This document shows, one piece after another, positions 34,128 through 45,459 of a DNA stretch of 64,000 nt. The position numbers were made by a program, and so were the translations under genes. This DNA is from Leucaena leucocephala. Its lineage: Eukaryota; Streptophyta; Magnoliopsida; Fabales; Fabaceae. The notes beneath the pieces are model-generated. The model saw only the letters and a list, made by a program, of their open reading frames with translations. It was not told the DNA's origin and ran no database searches. The DNA is taken from assembly GCA_037074615.1 (NCBI GenBank), contig CM073536.1:1555001-1619000 (forward strand). Reading direction: 5' to 3'. Each line of letters opens with the position of its first letter. Position 1 is the first letter of the stretch.

Positions 34128-35366
34128 ATGAAGAAAAGCATGATCCAGAAACAACCATCTCCTGAGAATTTGAATGATGCATCAAGCAGCAGCACTGGCC
34201 TCTCCTCAGATGAAAAGGACATCGACTGCACCAATGCAATCTCTAATCAGCAATATATTTTGGTGAAAAACTCTGCTTTTCATAGCTCTCCCATCAGACT
34301 TGACCTGAATTATGCTCGCATGGTGAGAGAATCAGAATAGTAGCCATTATTATTAGCCTGCACTTTGAAATATTGATGAACTTATAGAAATATAACTTGT
34401 TCTGAAATGCAGGCCATGGCAGAGATGGTGGGTACTTTCATTCTGATGTTCTGTGTGTGTGGAATCATTGCAAGCACGCAGTTGCAGAATGGACAAGTGG
34501 GCCTCCTGGAGTATGCAGCCACAGCAGGATTAACAGTGGTTGTGGTAATCTTCTCCATTGGTCCAATCTCTTGTGCTCATGTTAATCCAGCAACCACAAT
34601 AGCTTTTGCAACATTCGGTCAATTTCCATGGCGGAAGGTCCTGAACAAACAAAATCACAGTCATTAGTATATTTCAGGAACCATTGTTGTATTAGCGTTA
34701 ATAATTTGATATCTTTCTCCTTCCTTGTTGAACAGGTTCCAGTTTACATACTAGCACAGACGGTGGGTTCTGTGTTGGCAACATATATTGGTGGTCTCAT
34801 CTATGGGATTAAATCAGATGTCATGATGACAAGGCCAATCCAAGGGCCTTTCTCAGCCTTCTGGGTGGAGCTTATTGCAACTTTCATCATAATGTTCCTT
34901 GCTACAGCCTTGACAAGTGAACTTGAATCAGTAAGGAATTAGAACCCTAGATCCTTGATATATTGTATCAATCCAAATTTATCTTGGTTAAAACTCAATG
35001 CATTTTGCAGGTGGGTCATTTATCTGGTTTTGTTGTTGGAATAGCTATTGGACTTGCAGTTTTAATCACCGGGTATAATCTGCAATCTCCATTGATTTTT
35101 CACAGCAGAAGGGTTTTAGCGAAAATCAATTAATTAATAGGTTTGGATTTCGTTGCAGACCAGTTTCAGGGGGATCAATGAATCCTGCAAGATCATTAGG
35201 CCCAGCAATTTTGTCATGGAAATTCAAGGACATATGGATATACATCACAGCACCCATAAGTGGGGCTGTAGCAGGTGTTCTATTGTTTCGTTTTCTGCGT
35301 CTCAAACACCAACCATGCTCTACTTTCTCTCCTCTCCCACCACAACTCACGACCGCCATTCCATAA
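34128..35366 (+). CDS. NIP7-1: Nodulin-26-like intrinsic protein, NIP7-1 type aquaporin
   Basis: This is a channel of the plasma or endomembrane system; NIP7-type channels carry boric acid and other small neutral solutes, in Arabidopsis in anthers. Five exons join to 294 residues: 34,128–34,322, 34,413–34,637, 34,736–34,930, 35,011–35,072 and 35,159–35,366. All introns are GT–AG. The N-terminal 60 residues are polar and Ser-rich, with helix 1 from about 67. Both NPA boxes are present: NPATT at about 123–127 and NPARS at about 234–238. The Tyr of LLEYAATAGL (about 99) matches the helix-2 Tyr implicated in gating in AtNIP7;1. Loop B reads GPISCAHVNPA where most family members have GHISGAH. The last exon ends Pro-rich, as in NIP7-1. 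The start is the first Met after an in-frame break. The gene appears intact. Confidence 0.92.
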
Positions 35367-38102
35367 CCTTGAGCCCAAGTTAGTTTGTGAAGGAATTGCA
35401 GTTGGTCGAATTCTTGTTTGTGCTTTTTTTCTACGTTGGACCCATGATTTTGCCGGGACAGAAAATATGGAGATTATTTCTCCATAACAATCTTAGCACC
35501 AGAAGAAATACCAGAGACGATATTTATCATAAAGTTATCACCCGAATCTGTAAGCTCTCCAAAATAAAGGGACGGTCAAAACGTGAGACGAAATTGAAGT
35601 GATTTGTTGTATTTGATGCAAGTGCGCAAAAGAAAATAATGTGTTGATCATGAATACAACTCATGCGTTTCAAAGTGCTTTGGAATTAAAACGCAAGTGC
35701 ATTTGTATTCTCTCCAAGAAAGCTATAAATTAAATTAAAATACTTTCTATATTTCAGAAGTGATGATAGATAATTTGGGCCAACCTAGCCCTATGACCCG
35801 GTTCAGCAATTTCGTCTGAGACTGAAGTCCAATTCCTTTTTTTATTTTTGCCTATAATCTTTCGTTCCAAATAATTTAGTGGGTTTGAGTTTGATTTGTG
35901 AACAGTTCTCATGAGAGTGTGAGTGATCCTTCTATAGCTTATAATTCTTTTATTATTTAAGTAAATATAATTAGTTGTTCACTACCTCTCTTTTCTTTTT
36001 TGTAATGATAAGGTTTTTGGAAACATTTATGTTGATGAAGACTATACAGAGTGAGAAATTCCTTCATGAGAGAAATTTCCAGTGCCGATAATTGAGCTGC
36101 CTTGATAATATCTGAAACGCGTGGCTGAAATTGATTCTCTATTATTTCCTGGCGTATTTTTTTTGCCACCCTAAAATATGTTTATTACTTTATTTAGCTT
36201 TTGTCTTGTTTGGTTGGTGGGCGTACAATAACAATGCAAGCTTTCTGAGATTTTTTATAGAGTTATATGTCTCCAAACACTTTCCTGAATCCATACGCAC
36301 ATTACTAGGGAAGGGAATCAATTCCAGCGGGATTGGGAATTTGGAATACTCTTTTTTAAGCCTTAAAAGCTCCACGTGTGAAGTGAATCCCAGTTTAATC
36401 AATCACAGACGTGTACACGGGATTTTTCTTCATGGATGATCTTATCCACGTACTAGTGTTTTCTCTCCATTCATTTTTGCTAAGAAAATTAGGCAATTCA
36501 TGTTTTGAAATTAATGCGGATTGTGAATGGAGGAGTATATGAAGCAACTGAGAAACACAATCGCAATTTGCGACAGTGATGAGTGAGATTCAACACTTGA
36601 ACCGACACAGAGGGAGAATAATTGAAACATAGTTATTACAATGAAGTTGAAACCTTCATAGTTGTCATCTATGATACGAAGTCATCCATCCAATCAATGA
36701 AGAGATTTGTGGGTCAGTAGAAAATATAATCACGAAAGGATGGCCTTTCTTTATTTGTTGAGTGAGAAGGAAATTGATGGGATTCCATTGTAAGTAACAA
36801 AATTTGCTTAATGAATCTTTTATTCTTTGTTTTTTTTCCGGTGAGCATGTAAACTCGCTCTGATAGGAGCATGGTTATCACAGTTACTACATAGGAAAAA
36901 AACAAGTCCGTAAGCTGCGGACGATGATGGGAGAATCAGAGAAGGCAAGATTATCTCATTGTTAGCCCTGTCGGTTATTCTTCTATCGTTTTTGCAACAA
37001 TAGACCATTTTCGTTCGTTTTCCTCTGTGTGAGGAAACCCTTGGATGAATGTTGTCAAAATTAAAGCTCTTGCTTTTGTCTTCATTGGTTGGAGATATAT
37101 ATTGTCTGCGTCATTCTGCAGAATATCTATAGAAACTAGACATGTGAGTCGTCCCCGGCATGTTGCATTGATTTCAAGACATGAATATTTACGACCATAT
37201 ATACAACAAATTGTCATCCATTTTAATTCGTTAGTAGTATAACTTGATTTACAGATTTTAGAATTTAAAGTTTTAGGTTGTATGAATTAGAACATGTGAT
37301 TATAAACCACATTGAATATGCGATATTCCTTAATTGATACCTTAAAAATTAATTATCTTATAGTATAGAGGTCATCAAAATAGGTTCTGTCTCTTCTAAC
37401 AAAGTTTTTTATCCATACGTATGATCTGATTCGAGCATATGATATCATATTTATAGGATTTAACTATCTACTAACTGTATAAAATTTTAGTAGTAAAAGT
37501 GACACTCTTTTAGTTCTAATAGGACTACTATGGAATGAGATATGGTTAGCATCGTGTAAAGAAGCAAAATTAGGAGGGATGCCATTGTGGGGAATGAGAA
37601 TGATATGTATTTGTTTCCACACCACACACACATGAAATGGAGAAAGCCAGATGATGGAACTGGGGCGGGTGGTTGGGACCTTGCTTCCACCTCATGGGAG
37701 CCCTTGTCTTCTCACATGTCTCTCGCTTTCAACCCTTTAGAATCATTGGTTGCTTCTCATTCTCCCAATTCAATAATATTAAATATTAGATATTTTTTAT
37801 AAACTAAAAGTATATGTTTTATAGTAATAAGGAATATGGTTAATGATAACAAAGCAATTCTTACAAATTATGTAAATAAATAAAAAAGAGAGCGTTGCAG
37901 ATTCTCATAGCCATATTCTTGCATTATAATCTACAACTCAATAACAATTGGTTGTTTGTACAAATTTTGTTTTTTCTTCTCAAGATCCCACTTCCCTATT
38001 CTCTCAAGTCTTATCTTGTTCCTTTACCAAATTTATATACTGTATTTGTATGTATTATTTAAATGTTCTAACAAATTCTATTGTGACCCATTTTTTGAAC
38101 TT
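35367..38102. other. Intergenic, no supported gene
   Basis: It begins with the NIP gene's 3' UTR. Several short frames near 36–37.2 kb lack family resemblance or splice support. No clear repeat class is seen before the SINE at 38.1 kb. Confidence 0.45.
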
Positions 38103-38118
38103 TTGCCCAACCCATTCT

Positions 38119-38379
38119 TTTTTTTTTTTTTCACTACAATAATTTTTTCACCTAATATCTAAAAGCAGAGCAAAATCTCTTTTCTTCTTAAACGATACTA
38201 ATATCGAGTAGGACGAACTGTCTATTATCTTTAGACGTAAACTTAGGCACCCAAGACCTAAGATACTTCCCTAAGAGCTACGCCTAGAACTATAATAAAA
38301 TAGTACTCCCTAAAATTTAAATATACTCTAAATAATTATATATTTCACTCTTTTATCAGTTAAATTTATGTACGATTAG
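38119..38379 (-). mobile_element. tRNA-derived SINE family A, copy 3, with 16-bp target-site duplication
   Basis: The perfect direct repeat TTGCCCAACCCATTCT lies at 38,103–38,118 and 38,380–38,395. On the minus strand, the body reads GGTGCCTAAGTTTACGTC and CAGTTCGTCCTACTCG, matching the other two copies with many C-to-T changes, as expected for methylated repeats. The tail is an A-run (poly-T on the + strand at about 38,119–38,131). Confidence 0.88.
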
Positions 38380-38582
38380 TTGCCCAACCCATTCTAATTG
38401 CGTGGTGCAAACGGCGTTCCGAATATACGGACCCACTGCGACATATGTATTTGTAAATTTTCAATTATTGATTTGAATTCAAGTTGGAAAAGATTCATCC
38501 TCTAATTCCTAACAGCGACTGTTGTGACGTTTCTTTTCTGCTTTTAATCAAGTTGACACCCAATAACGCAAAATATTATATT

Positions 38583-38750
38583 CTAATAAATTATACTCTT
38601 AATATTAATTTTTAATATATAATATATTTAATTAATTTAATTAAATTAAAAATATTAATTAATATAATATATATTTTTTTAAATATTATAATTATTTTTT
38701 AACTCTTTTTAATTCTCTTATTAAATTATTATTAAAAGAGTATCGTAGAA
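38583..38750. repeat. Stowaway-like MITE, decayed
   Basis: It contains AATTAATTTAATTAAATTAAA and AATATTAATTAATATAATATAT and ends in TTATTAAAAGAGTAT. The layout matches the copies at 4.98 and 18.45 kb. Ends are approximate. Confidence 0.35.
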
Positions 38751-40170
38751 AAAAAAAACTTAAAACAGAAACAATAGATTTTTTTTTTTTTTAAGTGGGG
38801 GGAAGTAAGAATCCGTGGGTGAGGTGGGAAAGCAAAACAATGGGCTTTTTTATTCTTAGAGAATCAGATCCACGTCAGCCCCTTCACAGTTCACTCTTCC
38901 CCCTCCCTTCTTGTTTTACACAATTCTCATCAACAACATTTCACTCTCATTTGCATTCTTTCTCTAAAACTGAAATTTGACTAAAAGCACATACATAGAT
39001 TGAATTATAAAAACCGATCGTGGCACAATATTTTTTCCCCGGAGACCAATTGATAGAGAACATCGCTCAGAAACGACATCTCTATTTCTGGGGGACAATA
39101 AGATAAATAGACATCGAGCGAGCTAGGGAGCTAGATATGTTTGGGATATTTGCCTTTTTAATATGGGAAAGTGGGGATGAGTTCTAAGGAGCGAGGAAGA
39201 ATGTTGGGATTATTCTCATGGAACTTCTAATTAGATATCACTTTGTTGTGAAATCTCAATATATGCATTGTCATGCAGTTGCTGATGATAGCCGTGCTTA
39301 TATTATATAGTTAATACAAAACCTTCCCAATTGTGTCCGGATATTCATCTTCCTTCTCAATTCAATCGCCCCCTTAATTCTATTTTTTTAAAAACAAAAA
39401 AAATGTTTCTAACATTAAATTTTGCCGAGTTCATTTGATCATAGAGGTATCTCGTTTTCGTAGGCATTCTCCATCTAACTTTGTTGATTTTGTACGGCAG
39501 TATTTTTTTAAAAAAATATATAAAAATTTAGGTAAGTTAAATTTTATAAATTTATCGAGATTATAACATATTTTAATGCTTAAAAAAAAGATATTTCAAT
39601 TGATGCTCATCTTTTAACTTACCTATCATCCTTTATCCTTTAAATACAAGATACTCGTTAAATAATAAAAAAAAACTAATTCCTACTGGTCAATAAAAAC
39701 ATACATGCATGTATTATTGGTCAAACCTAATTTTAGAATTAAGAAGATATAAATAATTCAATTTAAACCTAACTTTTTATATATCAAGCTAGGAGTCGCC
39801 CTTGGAAAATGTAGGGAGACTCTTAGAAGTTTTGTACGTTTTTCATAAGATAATTATTAAATGCCCGATATTATAACAAGAATTATTATGTGTGTAATTT
39901 GGAACGGAGGAGAGAAAATTTGAACGAGAGATTAGAATATTGAAGGGAATACATAAGTACATTATTATATGTAATCCTAATCCATAGTCAACAAAATTTA
40001 TAAAAAGCCCCATTATTATTTGTAAATTATTACTAGTCTAATTATTTTTTTTAAATTTTTACAACATAAAACCTCCTTCTAGCTAATTTTAAATATTCAT
40101 TTTAAATGCCTAACAATTATATAAAAGCTGGATCCATATCTAAAGTTGACTACCTTTCCAAGATTGAATG

Positions 40171-40848
40171 GTGATTAGGAGTGTTCACGGGACGATACGG
40201 GATCAGGACAATTTTATCCCGTGTCCCGTCTCGAAACAATACACGGGATGCATTTTATGTCCTGTATCCCGTCCTGTTCGGGACCTGGACAGATTCGGGA
40301 TAGGATGGGATATCCCAAAATTTATTTTATAAAAAAAATAGACTATTAGATATTTTATGCAGAGTCTATCTATTAATAACATATAATTAGAACTTAAGAT
40401 ATAATAGAAAAAATAAAATTCTCCTTATTATTATGATTACTAACTTAAAACAATAAATACCATTAATTTACTACAAATAAAATTACTTTTTCCATTTTTC
40501 CATTTTACCCACTAAAATTACTGTTTCATCTATAAAAAAATAAATATATATAAAGAAGAGAAAAATAAAATTATTTAATAAATAATATGATATAATTAAT
40601 ATTATTTTTTATTTTTATTTTTTTAAAATCTAAATAAAATAAAAATATTTTTTATTTTTTTATAAAATATTTAGGATGGAACGGGAGTCTCGAGAGTCAG
40701 ATCGAGATCAATCCTATCCTAATCCTTTCCTCTATCCTATTTTAGTTTATTTCGTCTCGACTCTTTATGGGATGAGATAAACCTATCATGAATTATTTAG
40801 GATTGAGTCGAGATAACTACAGAAGAGAAAATTTGAATACCCTTGATG
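40171..40848. mobile_element. Candidate MITE/non-autonomous DNA element, class uncertain
   Basis: The left part begins AGGAGTGTTCACGGGACG and continues with ATTTTATCCCGTGTCCCGTC; the right part ends with GAAAATTTGAATACCCTT. AGGAGTGTTC and the complement of GAATACCCTT are a plausible diverged terminal repeat. Both flanks are GC-rich with GGGAT/ATCCC words while the middle (40.33–40.67 kb) is AT-rich. No coding sequence. Confidence 0.45.
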
Positions 40849-41273
40849 ATGCCGTGTGAGATGGCTTCCCTCCTTCTCCCAAGTCCCAATCCCTCCTTTT
40901 CTCCCATCTTTCTTATCTTTAGATATTAACATTATAATATATTAAATTTCAGTCATTAAAATTGAGATCCAACGGTGAGAAAGTAGTAAGTGGGATTGAG
41001 AAGGAGAGGAAGCCACTCCGATGCCGTGGCACACGATCGTGATCATGAATGGGTCTCCTACGTGGGGCCCACCCTCATCTACTTTGAGTCTCTGTCTATT
41101 TCTACTCTTTCCCAAAACAACACCTTCGCACCCTGTGGGTCCCAGCTGCAACCCCCCATCTCGTCCCTCACTGTTCCAAGGTTGTAATTTTGATTAATTT
41201 CGGGGCGAAATATTACAGATGGCTTTACATTCATATCGTGCAATTACTAGAAAGTCCTCGTCCCCTTCATCTA

Positions 41274-41282
41274 TAAAAGAAA
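41274..41282 (+). promoter_or_regulatory. Candidate TATA box for the AILP-type gene
   Basis: CTATAAAAG lies about 130 bp before the ATG at 41,405. This is a usual plant distance; no other support. Confidence 0.45.
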
Positions 41283-41404
41283 ACACTAGGCTCTTCAGTC
41301 GTCACCATTCTCAGCTCTGAAACTTCGGGTGAGAACCGGAGATCCTTTTTTCATTTTACCCTTGTGGGAGAGAGTTTATTTTCGTCCTTTTAGGTGGTGA
41401 GAAG

Positions 41405-44400
41405 ATGCTAGGTGTATTCAGCAGCTCCGTCGTTTCGCCGCCCGACGAGCTTGTTGCCGCCGGCAGTCGCACGCCGTCACCCAAAATCACGGCGGCCGCG
41501 CTTATGAACCGGTTCGCCCAGAGCAACCCATCCACCGTGTCGGTGCAAATCGGAGATCACGTCCAGTTGGCTTTTTCTCACCACAACGAGTCCCCGTGGC
41601 ACCCCAGGTAACGTTAGCTTCCTCGTCGTAGTAGCAATCAGAGTCAACTAAGCCACATCGTTTTATCGGTAGTTTTATGGGGCTTTCTCGGTAAGTCAGT
41701 AGGTGAAAATATGTAAAAATATAAATATATATCATTTGTAATTTAACATATTAAATATATTATCTCAGTTTGCAAATTATTAATGCGATTTTGTAACTAC
41801 TCATAATTTTTCATCCAACGATACTTTTTAAGTGATAAAAGTATTTAAAAAAATATAAGTATGTTAAATAGTAGTTTAAAAAATTAAATTAAGATCATGC
41901 TGGTTTCGCCCCTGGTTGCTTATGAAACTTGAGAAAAAGAAACCGGTTTTGTTTAAAAACGAACATAAAGGGAAAGAAAATCGCACAATCATCTGATCGG
42001 GTGGCGGGCGAATCGGGCGGTTGGTGCTAAATTGTGTTTTCTTCCTGCGTCTGAGCCGAATGATGATCAGTGACTAATCACTCATGCATGGTTTTCGTCA
42101 ATTCTCTCTGACGAGTATCTGGTACTTGCCTGTTCTGTTTCATTTCGAAATTCATAATTCTCGATTTAATAGTAAAAGATCATTTACATCCCTACTGAAA
42201 TTTTGTCGGCAAACAATTTGGCTTGAAGCCATGAATAGTTTCTTTGTGTGCGATGCAGACTTCAGAGGATGGTAAAAGTAGGTTGCGGAGTTGTAGAAAA
42301 TACTGTCATAATATACAGAGAACGGAAATAAATTGTTTTGGATCCTTCGGTAAACTGTGATATGGTGTGAGATCCAATGGTCATTATTCAATAATCATAG
42401 GATGAGTCCGAAAACATACCATGATATAGGTGGGGCCGGGGGAGCACATGATTGGATATTTTTGGATTTTTGCGTGAATACGTCGTAGTAATACGGATTT
42501 ATGAAGAGGGAGGATATAGTGTTCCCAGTCCACACGGTTCGTTAATTCTTATTTAGTACTAGTACTGTACTCCGTCTTTGTTTATAATTATTTTTTCTAT
42601 ATCGAGGTATATTTATACTTTGGTGTGTGTGGATTTTTTATTTCCCGAAGAATCTTGACAAAATATCCCCGCTTGCTTGTGGCATCTGTTCTCAAAGAGG
42701 AAAGTTCAGACAGGATATTTTTATAAAATTTATTCGACAGATATTTTAAAATAATTTTAAGACTATGATCGAAAGCAAGGGCTAATTCGCTATTTATTGA
42801 GGATCATAACTCGTAAATCCAATCTGGGATTTTTTTGGGCCTGGAAAACCGGATCCTGTGGCTACAAACTTGATCCGCTAGAGTTCATCAACGCATTATT
42901 AGATTCCGTCTATTAGCGGAGAATCGGAAAATTCCAAACGCCTCGATTCCTTTCACGAGATGGGACCCGCGGGTGTAGTAGTGGACATTAAAAGATTAGC
43001 CTAAGACCTCCATTCTATTGTTATCCTCAAAGTGAATGGTGTTTGTCTTTTATCATGTTTTCTTTCTTGGACCATTCACTGCCCTGTTTGGTTGCAATTA
43101 TTAGCCTTTGCTTCGCCCCGATTCCACTTCATTCTGTTGACTTCCATTCCCCTCTTCTTTTCCTTATGTCGTTGCTTTTACATGGTGATGAGGCTGAATG
43201 GGGATAAGGTTGGTCAGGCAGAATAAAAAAAGTACCTGAAACAGAAAAACGGAGGGATGCAGAGATAGGCTTATCCCCAAGGTGTATACGTTTTTAGGTC
43301 AATATAATAACTGTAACAATCTAAGATATATAAAGTGTTTGTTTGTAATAATGGCATTATGGGTTAAGTAGACATCATTTGAGATCTAAAACTGATGAGT
43401 TGGAAATGGCAGATCGTTGGCTGTGAAGGACGAGGTGTTCTGTTTGTTTGAAGGAGCTCTTGATAATTTGGGCAGCTTGAGGCAACAATATGGACTGGCC
43501 AAGTCTGCGAATGAAGTGCTTTTGATGATTGAGGCATACAAAGCCTTGCGGGATCGAGCACCCTACCCTGCCAACCACGTTGTTGGCCATCTCAGCGGAG
43601 GCTTTGCTTTCATTGTTTTTGATAAGTCCACTTCTACTCTCTTCGTGGCTTCTGTAAGTAATCCGAAAACCCATCCATTCCCCAGAATCCACCCACTTTA
43701 ATTAGCTCCACTTCCGTTACTGAAAGCATGAATTCGGACAGGACCAATATGGTAAGGTTCCTCTGTATTGGGGAATAACAGCCGATGGATACGTGGCATT
43801 TGCTGATGATGTAGAACTGCTTAAAGGCGCTTGTGGCAAGTCCCTTGCCTCTTTCCCTCAAGGTGGGTGTTCACTTCTAAATTCTATGTGGCCTCATCGC
43901 TCTAAGTGTATGTCTCGTATTCACAAGCCTTTGGGAACTATTGTGCAGGATGTTATTACTCCACAACTGCCGGAGGGTTGAGATGCTATGAGAATCCCAA
44001 GAATAAGGTGACGGCAGTACCCGCAGACGATGAAGAAATCTGGGGAGCAACCTTCAAGGTAACAGGATCACCAGCGTTTTAAATACAGTTTCTGGTACAT
44101 TACTCCTTACCATTTGTAGAATCTCTTTTATTTCCCCCCCTTTTATATGCTGCATACATTTATCATTTTTAGATTTCCACTTGGTGGGAACCTTGCGTCC
44201 TAAACTACCCTTTATACTCCTTTTCACCAAGTCCTTACTTCGCCATGAGCTTAATTTAGCTCCAAAGCGGTTGGGAAATCAAATTATTGGTAGGTGGTCT
44301 TAGGTGGGGCAGTTCAAGGAGCCACCACATATTTAGTATGAAAAGGAGAAAGTAAGTCAAGTGATAGATACAAGGGGGCTGTTTGAGAACCCCCAATCCT

Positions 44401-45137
44401 AAGTTTTAAATGGTTTCTGACTTAAACTTTTGTTTTAAAAATTTTTAAAACAAATAGCCATATTTATTAAAAAAGACTTCTGGATCAAATCATAATTTAA
44501 AATTAAAGTTTTAGATAAGTTATGAGATTAATTTTTAGAATAATAAAAGAGCTTATGGCTACCTATTTATTATTTTACTTTTATTTTTTTTACTCTTTCT
44601 CTTCTTCTCACTTCTTACTTCTTCTTTTTTTCCTCCTCTACCACCACCGTCATCTTCTTCTTCTTCCTCTTCCACCACCATCGTCATTCTCTCTCTCCTC
44701 CTCTTCCTTCTCCTCGTCTTCGGATGAGAGAGAGAGTTGAGAGAGAGAAAAGAGATAATTTTTTTATCTCATATATTTTTTAATAATTTATCAATCACAA
44801 AAGTCATTTTAGTAATAACCATTCAAACACTAGAACTAAGTTTTTTTTATAAACTCTTATTTAGAAGTTTTTTTTAAAAGCTATCTAAATTTTTTTTTTT
44901 TATAATTTTTTTTAAAAATCTATCCAAACACATAAGCAAGATCAAGAAGGGAAGGCTTAAGTTTTTTAACACACTCACCGATTTCTATGACTAATTTATT
45001 TGTATTGCTTAGTAGTGGCGTGGTACCGAACTTTGAGCTTGTGATTGTTTGATGCATATGAAATAAGTGGTTCCTAATGTATGTGTGAAATGAAATAACA
45101 GGTGGAAGGGCCAGCGGTTGTTGCAGCCAGAGAGTAG
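41405..45137 (+). CDS. Stem-specific TSJT1 / aluminium-induced protein (AILP1) type, DUF3700
   Basis: Family members are small cytosolic proteins with a glutamine-amidotransferase-like N-terminal-nucleophile fold (DUF3700), induced by aluminium, auxin, wounding or sugar starvation; the reaction is unknown. Five exons give 236 residues: 41,405–41,607, 43,413–43,653, 43,742–43,862, 43,949–44,058 and 45,102–45,137. The total is 711 bases, in frame, with GT–AG introns. The two family signatures are present: YGL at about 94–96 and LRDR at about 113–116. Later come HLSGGFAFIVFDKSTSTLFVA, DQYGKVPLYWGITADGYVAF and a Gly-Cys-Tyr-Tyr segment. The first intron is long (about 1.8 kb). The fourth intron carries a GA-rich MITE. 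The last exon encodes only 11 residues, VEGPAVVAARE. The start is supported by conserved N-terminal MLGVF. Confidence 0.94.
44376..44937. mobile_element. GA-rich MITE, copy 3, in an AILP-type intron
   Basis: It is inverted relative to the copies at 26.16 and 32.53 kb. The left end is GGCTGTTTGAGAACCCCCAA and the right end is ATCTATCCAAACACATAAGC. The core is CT-rich (44.58–44.75 kb) and shares the AACAAATAGCCATAT and TTAAAACAAA blocks with the other copies in reverse complement. It makes up about half of this intron. Confidence 0.7.
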
Positions 45138-45459
45138 AAGAAGGCTCGTGAATCGAAAAGTGGGGTACTGAATAACTGAGGCTATATCAGTGGATTATTA
45201 CTTATGAGTGGAGTGGAGCAAGGGGTTTATGTGGTTGTTGTGGCTTCAAGGGCATGCATGAGGGACCCGTATGTAAATACCTTGCGAGTTATAAAACTCT
45301 AAAGAGTGGGTCAAGTAGCGTGGCGTATTCTCGTGGAGTCTGTTAGATAGGACTTGCCCTGTTTCCATCAATGTACAGTTTGTGCCCTTCTAATAAATTA
45401 TGCACTTGGTTTCAGATCCATGTAGTTTGGTTTCTTACTGCGTTCACTGTTCAAAGTCT
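45138..45459. other. 3' UTR and downstream region of the AILP-type gene
   Basis: AATAAATTATGCAC at about 45,390 is a plausible poly(A) signal region. No further gene. Confidence 0.5.

Larger units (their letters stand above)
38396..41404. other. Intergenic and upstream region of the AILP-type gene
   Basis: No gene is seen. It holds a Stowaway-like MITE near 38.58–38.75 kb and a candidate MITE at 40.17–40.85 kb. The last 400 bases are GC-richer and should hold the promoter and 5' UTR of the gene at 41.4 kb; CTATAAAAGAAAACACTAGG at about 41,270 is a plausible TATA region. Confidence 0.5.

Noticed and set aside
36131..36439. 102-codon plus frame
   Set aside because: It overlaps frames on the other strand and has no recognisable features.
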